Positions 4,826 to 6,930 of a stretch of 6,930 bases of DNA are shown here, piece after piece. A program made the translations under genes and the position numbers. The notes under the pieces were generated by a model, which had not been told where the DNA came from, did not search any database, and saw only the letters and a list, made by a program, of their open reading frames with translations. Location: contig CANQZL010000083.1 in the NCBI GenBank assembly GCA_947628325.1, positions 1 to 6,930 on the forward strand. Reading direction: 5' to 3'. How positions within the stretch are numbered: position 1 is the stretch's first letter; each line of letters begins with the position of its first letter. This stretch comes from an uncultured Bacilli bacterium. GTDB lineage: Bacteria > Bacillota_I > Bacilli_A > RF39 > UBA660.

Positions 4826-6812
4826 CTTCTTTTTCTTCTTTTAAAGCTTCTTCTAGTTCTTCTTTGGTCATTTTTGTATAACCTTTAAGTCCTTTTTCTT
4901 TAGCTTCTTCTTTTAATTCTTCTAAAGTTTTTTCTACTTTAGTTTCTTCAGAATCTTTTTCTTGCATAACTTCAGCTGTTAATTTACCATGTTCTACTAA
5001 ATAATCAATTTGTTCTTTAGTTAATGTCTCATGTTCCATTAAAGCATCAGCTATTAATAAAACTAAAGTTTCATGTTTAGCTAGAAGTTTTTTAGCTTCT
5101 TTATAACAACTTTCAAGGATTTTTCTTACTTCTTGGTCTATTTCTAGGGCTACTTGATCAGAGAAATCTCTTGATTTTGTATAGTCTCTTCCTAAGAAAA
5201 CTCCTTCATGTTTTTCTTCTAATTGAATAGGTCCTAAGTCACTCATACCATATTCAGTTACCATTGAACGAGCAATTTTTGTAGCACGTTTTAAGTCGTC
5301 TGAAGCTCCAGTAGTTATTTCATCCATAAAGTTTTCTTCACTAGCACGACCACCTAATAAACCAGTTATTTGAGCAATTAACTCGTCTTTAGTCATTATG
5401 CCAATTTTTTCTTCTTTTGGAAGCATCATTGTATAACCACCAGCCATACCACGAGGTATTATGGTAATTTTATGTACTTCTTGAGCATCTTGTAATTTTA
5501 AACCAATTACAGCATGTCCAGCTTCATGAATAGCAACAAGTCGTTTTTCTTTTTCGGTAATTTTTCTTGAAGTTTTAGCTGGTCCTAAAAGTACTCTATC
5601 TGTTGCTTCATCTATTTCATCCATTGTTATAGCTTCTTTATTTCTTCTTACAGCTAATAAAGCAGCTTCGTTGAGAAGATTTTCTAGGTCAGCTCCACTA
5701 TAACCAGGAGTTCTTTTACTAACATTTTTTAAATTAACTTCTTTATCAAAAATCTTATTTTTAGCATGAACTTTAAGAATTTCTTCTCTTTCATTTGAAT
5801 CTGGTAAACTTACAGTTACTTGTCTATCAAATCTTCCTGGTCTTAGTAAGGCTGGATCAAGAACATCTGGTCTATTAGTAGCTGCAATAATGATAATTCC
5901 TTCATTTGCACCAAAACCATCCATTTCAGTAAGTAATTGGTTAAGAGTTTGTTCACGTTCATCGTGTCCACCACCTAAACCAGTACCTCTTTGACGACCA
6001 ACGGCATCTATTTCATCAATAAATATTAGACATGGAGCAGTTTGTTTAGCTTGTTTAAACATATCTCTGACACGTGATGCACCAACTCCGACAAATAATT
6101 CAACAAAGTCAGAACCACTTATATAATAGAATGGAACATTAGCTTCGCCAGCAACGGCTTTTGCTAATAAAGTTTTACCTGTTCCAGGAGGACCTACTAG
6201 TAAAACACCTTTAGGTATTCTAGCTCCTAATTTTTGGAATTTCTTTGGATTTTTTAAGAAGTCAATAAGTTCTTGAACTTCTTCTTTTTCTTCTTTAAGA
6301 CCAGCGACATCTTTAAATCTAACTTGTCCACCATCTTCGCTTAATTTAGCACGGCTTCTTCCAAAATCCATTGATTTATTGTTACCAGCAGCTAGTCTTG
6401 TAAACATAAAGTAAGCAGCTATTACAATAATAACTATTGGTAAAAAGTTAACTAAAATGTAGATAAATTCATTTGAACCAGGATCTTTATTAGTTTCATA
6501 CTCTTTGATTTTCTGCTCTTCAGCATAATCAGTAATCGTTTGAATTTCTTCACCAATTACACGTGCTGTAAATGATTCATTATCTTCATAGTCTTTTAAT
6601 TTACCTTCAACAATATATATACTCTCACTACTTTTTGGGGTGATTGTAATTTCTGTAACATTTTCTTCTCTTATTTCAGAAATTAATTCACCTGTCTTTA
6701 ACTCGTGCGTTATTTCTCTTCCTGTATTTAAGAAAAAGAAGGCACCTACTAAAACTATTGCAAGTATTATATATGGCATCATTGCCATATAGGCATTATT
6801 TCTTTTTTTCAT
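4818..6812 (-). CDS. ftsH: ATP-dependent zinc metalloprotease FtsH
   Basis: A 664-residue membrane-anchored AAA+ protease that degrades misfolded membrane proteins and short-lived regulators as a hexamer. Numbering starts at the ATG at 6812. TM1 (about 12-29) and TM2 (about 115-138) enclose the extracytoplasmic FtsH domain. The AAA+ module has Walker A GPPGTGKT (207-214), pore loop F240-V-G242, Walker B LIFIDEID (262-269), and a second region of homology with arginine fingers R324 and R327 in LLRPGRFDRQ. The peptidase has the zinc motif HEAGH (429-433) with Asp506 in TTGASDDLKRAT as third ligand. All catalytic residues are intact. After the normal protease end (about residue 615) comes a charged extension of about 50 residues whose last part resembles a Rho_N/SAP-like motif (629-660). 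An in-frame ATG at 6827 exists, but AAGGAG at 6819-6824 lies downstream of it and serves the ATG at 6812. The gene has its own promoters and terminator. Confidence 0.97.
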   Translation of the reverse strand: MKKRNNAYMAMMPYIILAIVLVGAFFFLNTGREITHELKTGELISEIREENVTEITITPKSSESIYIVEGKLKDYEDNESFTARVIGEEIQTITDYAEEQKIKEYETNKDPGSNEFIYILVNFLPIVIIVIAAYFMFTRLAAGNNKSMDFGRSRAKLSEDGGQVRFKDVAGLKEEKEEVQELIDFLKNPKKFQKLGARIPKGVLLVGPPGTGKTLLAKAVAGEANVPFYYISGSDFVELFVGVGASRVRDMFKQAKQTAPCLIFIDEIDAVGRQRGTGLGGGHDEREQTLNQLLTEMDGFGANEGIIIIAATNRPDVLDPALLRPGRFDRQVTVSLPDSNEREEILKVHAKNKIFDKEVNLKNVSKRTPGYSGADLENLLNEAALLAVRRNKEAITMDEIDEATDRVLLGPAKTSRKITEKEKRLVAIHEAGHAVIGLKLQDAQEVHKITIIPRGMAGGYTMMLPKEEKIGIMTKDELIAQITGLLGGRASEENFMDEITTGASDDLKRATKIARSMVTEYGMSDLGPIQLEEKHEGVFLGRDYTKSRDFSDQVALEIDQEVRKILESCYKEAKKLLAKHETLVLLIADALMEHETLTKEQIDYLVEHGKLTAEVMQEKDSEETKVEKTLEELKEEAKEKGLKGYTKMTKEELEEALKEEKEEE

Positions 6813-6818
6813 ATTCTT

Positions 6819-6824
6819 CTCCTT
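6819..6824 (-). promoter_or_regulatory. Ribosome binding site that decides the ftsH start
   Basis: AAGGAG on the minus strand ends six bases before the ATG at 6812. The alternative in-frame ATG at 6827 has no comparable site upstream and would itself contain this one, so the five extra residues it adds (MKEKN) are probably not made. Confidence 0.8.
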
Positions 6825-6846
6825 CATATAAATTTACATAAATTTA

Positions 6847-6868
6847 ATTATACCATAGTATTATATCA
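6847..6868 (-). promoter_or_regulatory. Tandem extended -10 promoters of ftsH
   Basis: Two perfect TGnTATAAT elements lie 13 bases apart on the minus strand: TGATATAAT (6868..6860) and TGGTATAAT (6855..6847). Neither has a good -35 box, which extended -10 promoters can do without. Expected start sites near 6853 and 6840 leave leaders of roughly 41 and 28 bases before the ATG at 6812. The remaining upstream sequence to 6930 holds no gene that I can support. Confidence 0.6.
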
Positions 6869-6930
6869 TATAATTCCGATTTTGCTTTAGCAAATTTAGA
6901 TTTTTTTAAACTTGGTAACCAAATTATTTC

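Noticed and set aside
6069..6084. CACGTG core in ftsH as a possible parS
   Set aside because: The flanks match the parS consensus at only about 11 of 16 positions overall. A second CACGTG near 6560 is worse. I do not see a credible parS site.
6885..6900. Small hairpin TTTGC-TTTA-GCAAA followed on the plus strand by T-runs
   Set aside because: Only five stem pairs, and no plus-strand gene ends here. On the minus strand no T-run follows, so it is not a supported terminator.
6912..6922. Palindrome TTGGTAACCAA upstream of ftsH
   Set aside because: An 11-base near-palindrome is too short to call an operator, and it is far from the -10 boxes. Noted only as a possible site if conserved elsewhere.

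Overview
This 6.9 kb window is AT-rich, bacterial and compact. Every credible gene reads on the minus strand, so gene order runs from right to left. Shine-Dalgarno sites are strong, Trp is encoded by TGG, and the gene set (ftsH, soj/parA, spo0J/parB, mscS, a DUF951 gene, an AbgT-family transporter, ychF) points to a low-GC Bacillota member: Bacilli, or an uncultured gut lineage related to Bacilli or Mollicutes. The standard genetic code argues against Mycoplasma/Spiroplasma proper. No species can be named from the sequence. parAB beside a DUF951-ychF block suggests a position near the replication origin.

Layout from right to left. (1) 6813-6930: ftsH leader with two perfect extended -10 promoters in tandem. 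(2) 4818-6812: ftsH, the membrane AAA+ zinc protease. It has a charged C-terminal tail that looks like a Rho_N/SAP-type helix-loop-helix, which is unusual. (3) 4699-4825: an intrinsic terminator that starts inside the ftsH stop region, then a well-formed promoter for the next operon, with an inverted repeat over its -35 box. (4) 509-4698: a tightly packed operon parA-parB-mscS-DUF951-abgT in which each gene overlaps the next by 1 to 11 bases. (5) 447-508: a small junction where the abgT terminator hairpin and the ychF promoter occupy the same bases. (6) 1-446: the 5' part of ychF, cut by the window edge.

Functionally, ParA (a DNA-binding ATPase) and ParB (a CTP-dependent DNA clamp) form the origin-segregation system. 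MscS is an osmotic safety valve. DUF951 is a small conserved protein with a probable metal site and no known function. The AbgT-type protein is a membrane transporter that appears to have been inserted into the otherwise common parB-mscS-DUF951-ychF order. YchF is a ribosome-associated ATPase of the Obg class. No canonical parS site is present, and I see no RNA gene, CRISPR array or mobile element. I found no clear new multi-gene system. The best leads are the FtsH C-terminal appendage, the abgT insertion with its Asp-to-Glu change, and the combined terminator/promoter at 471-506.
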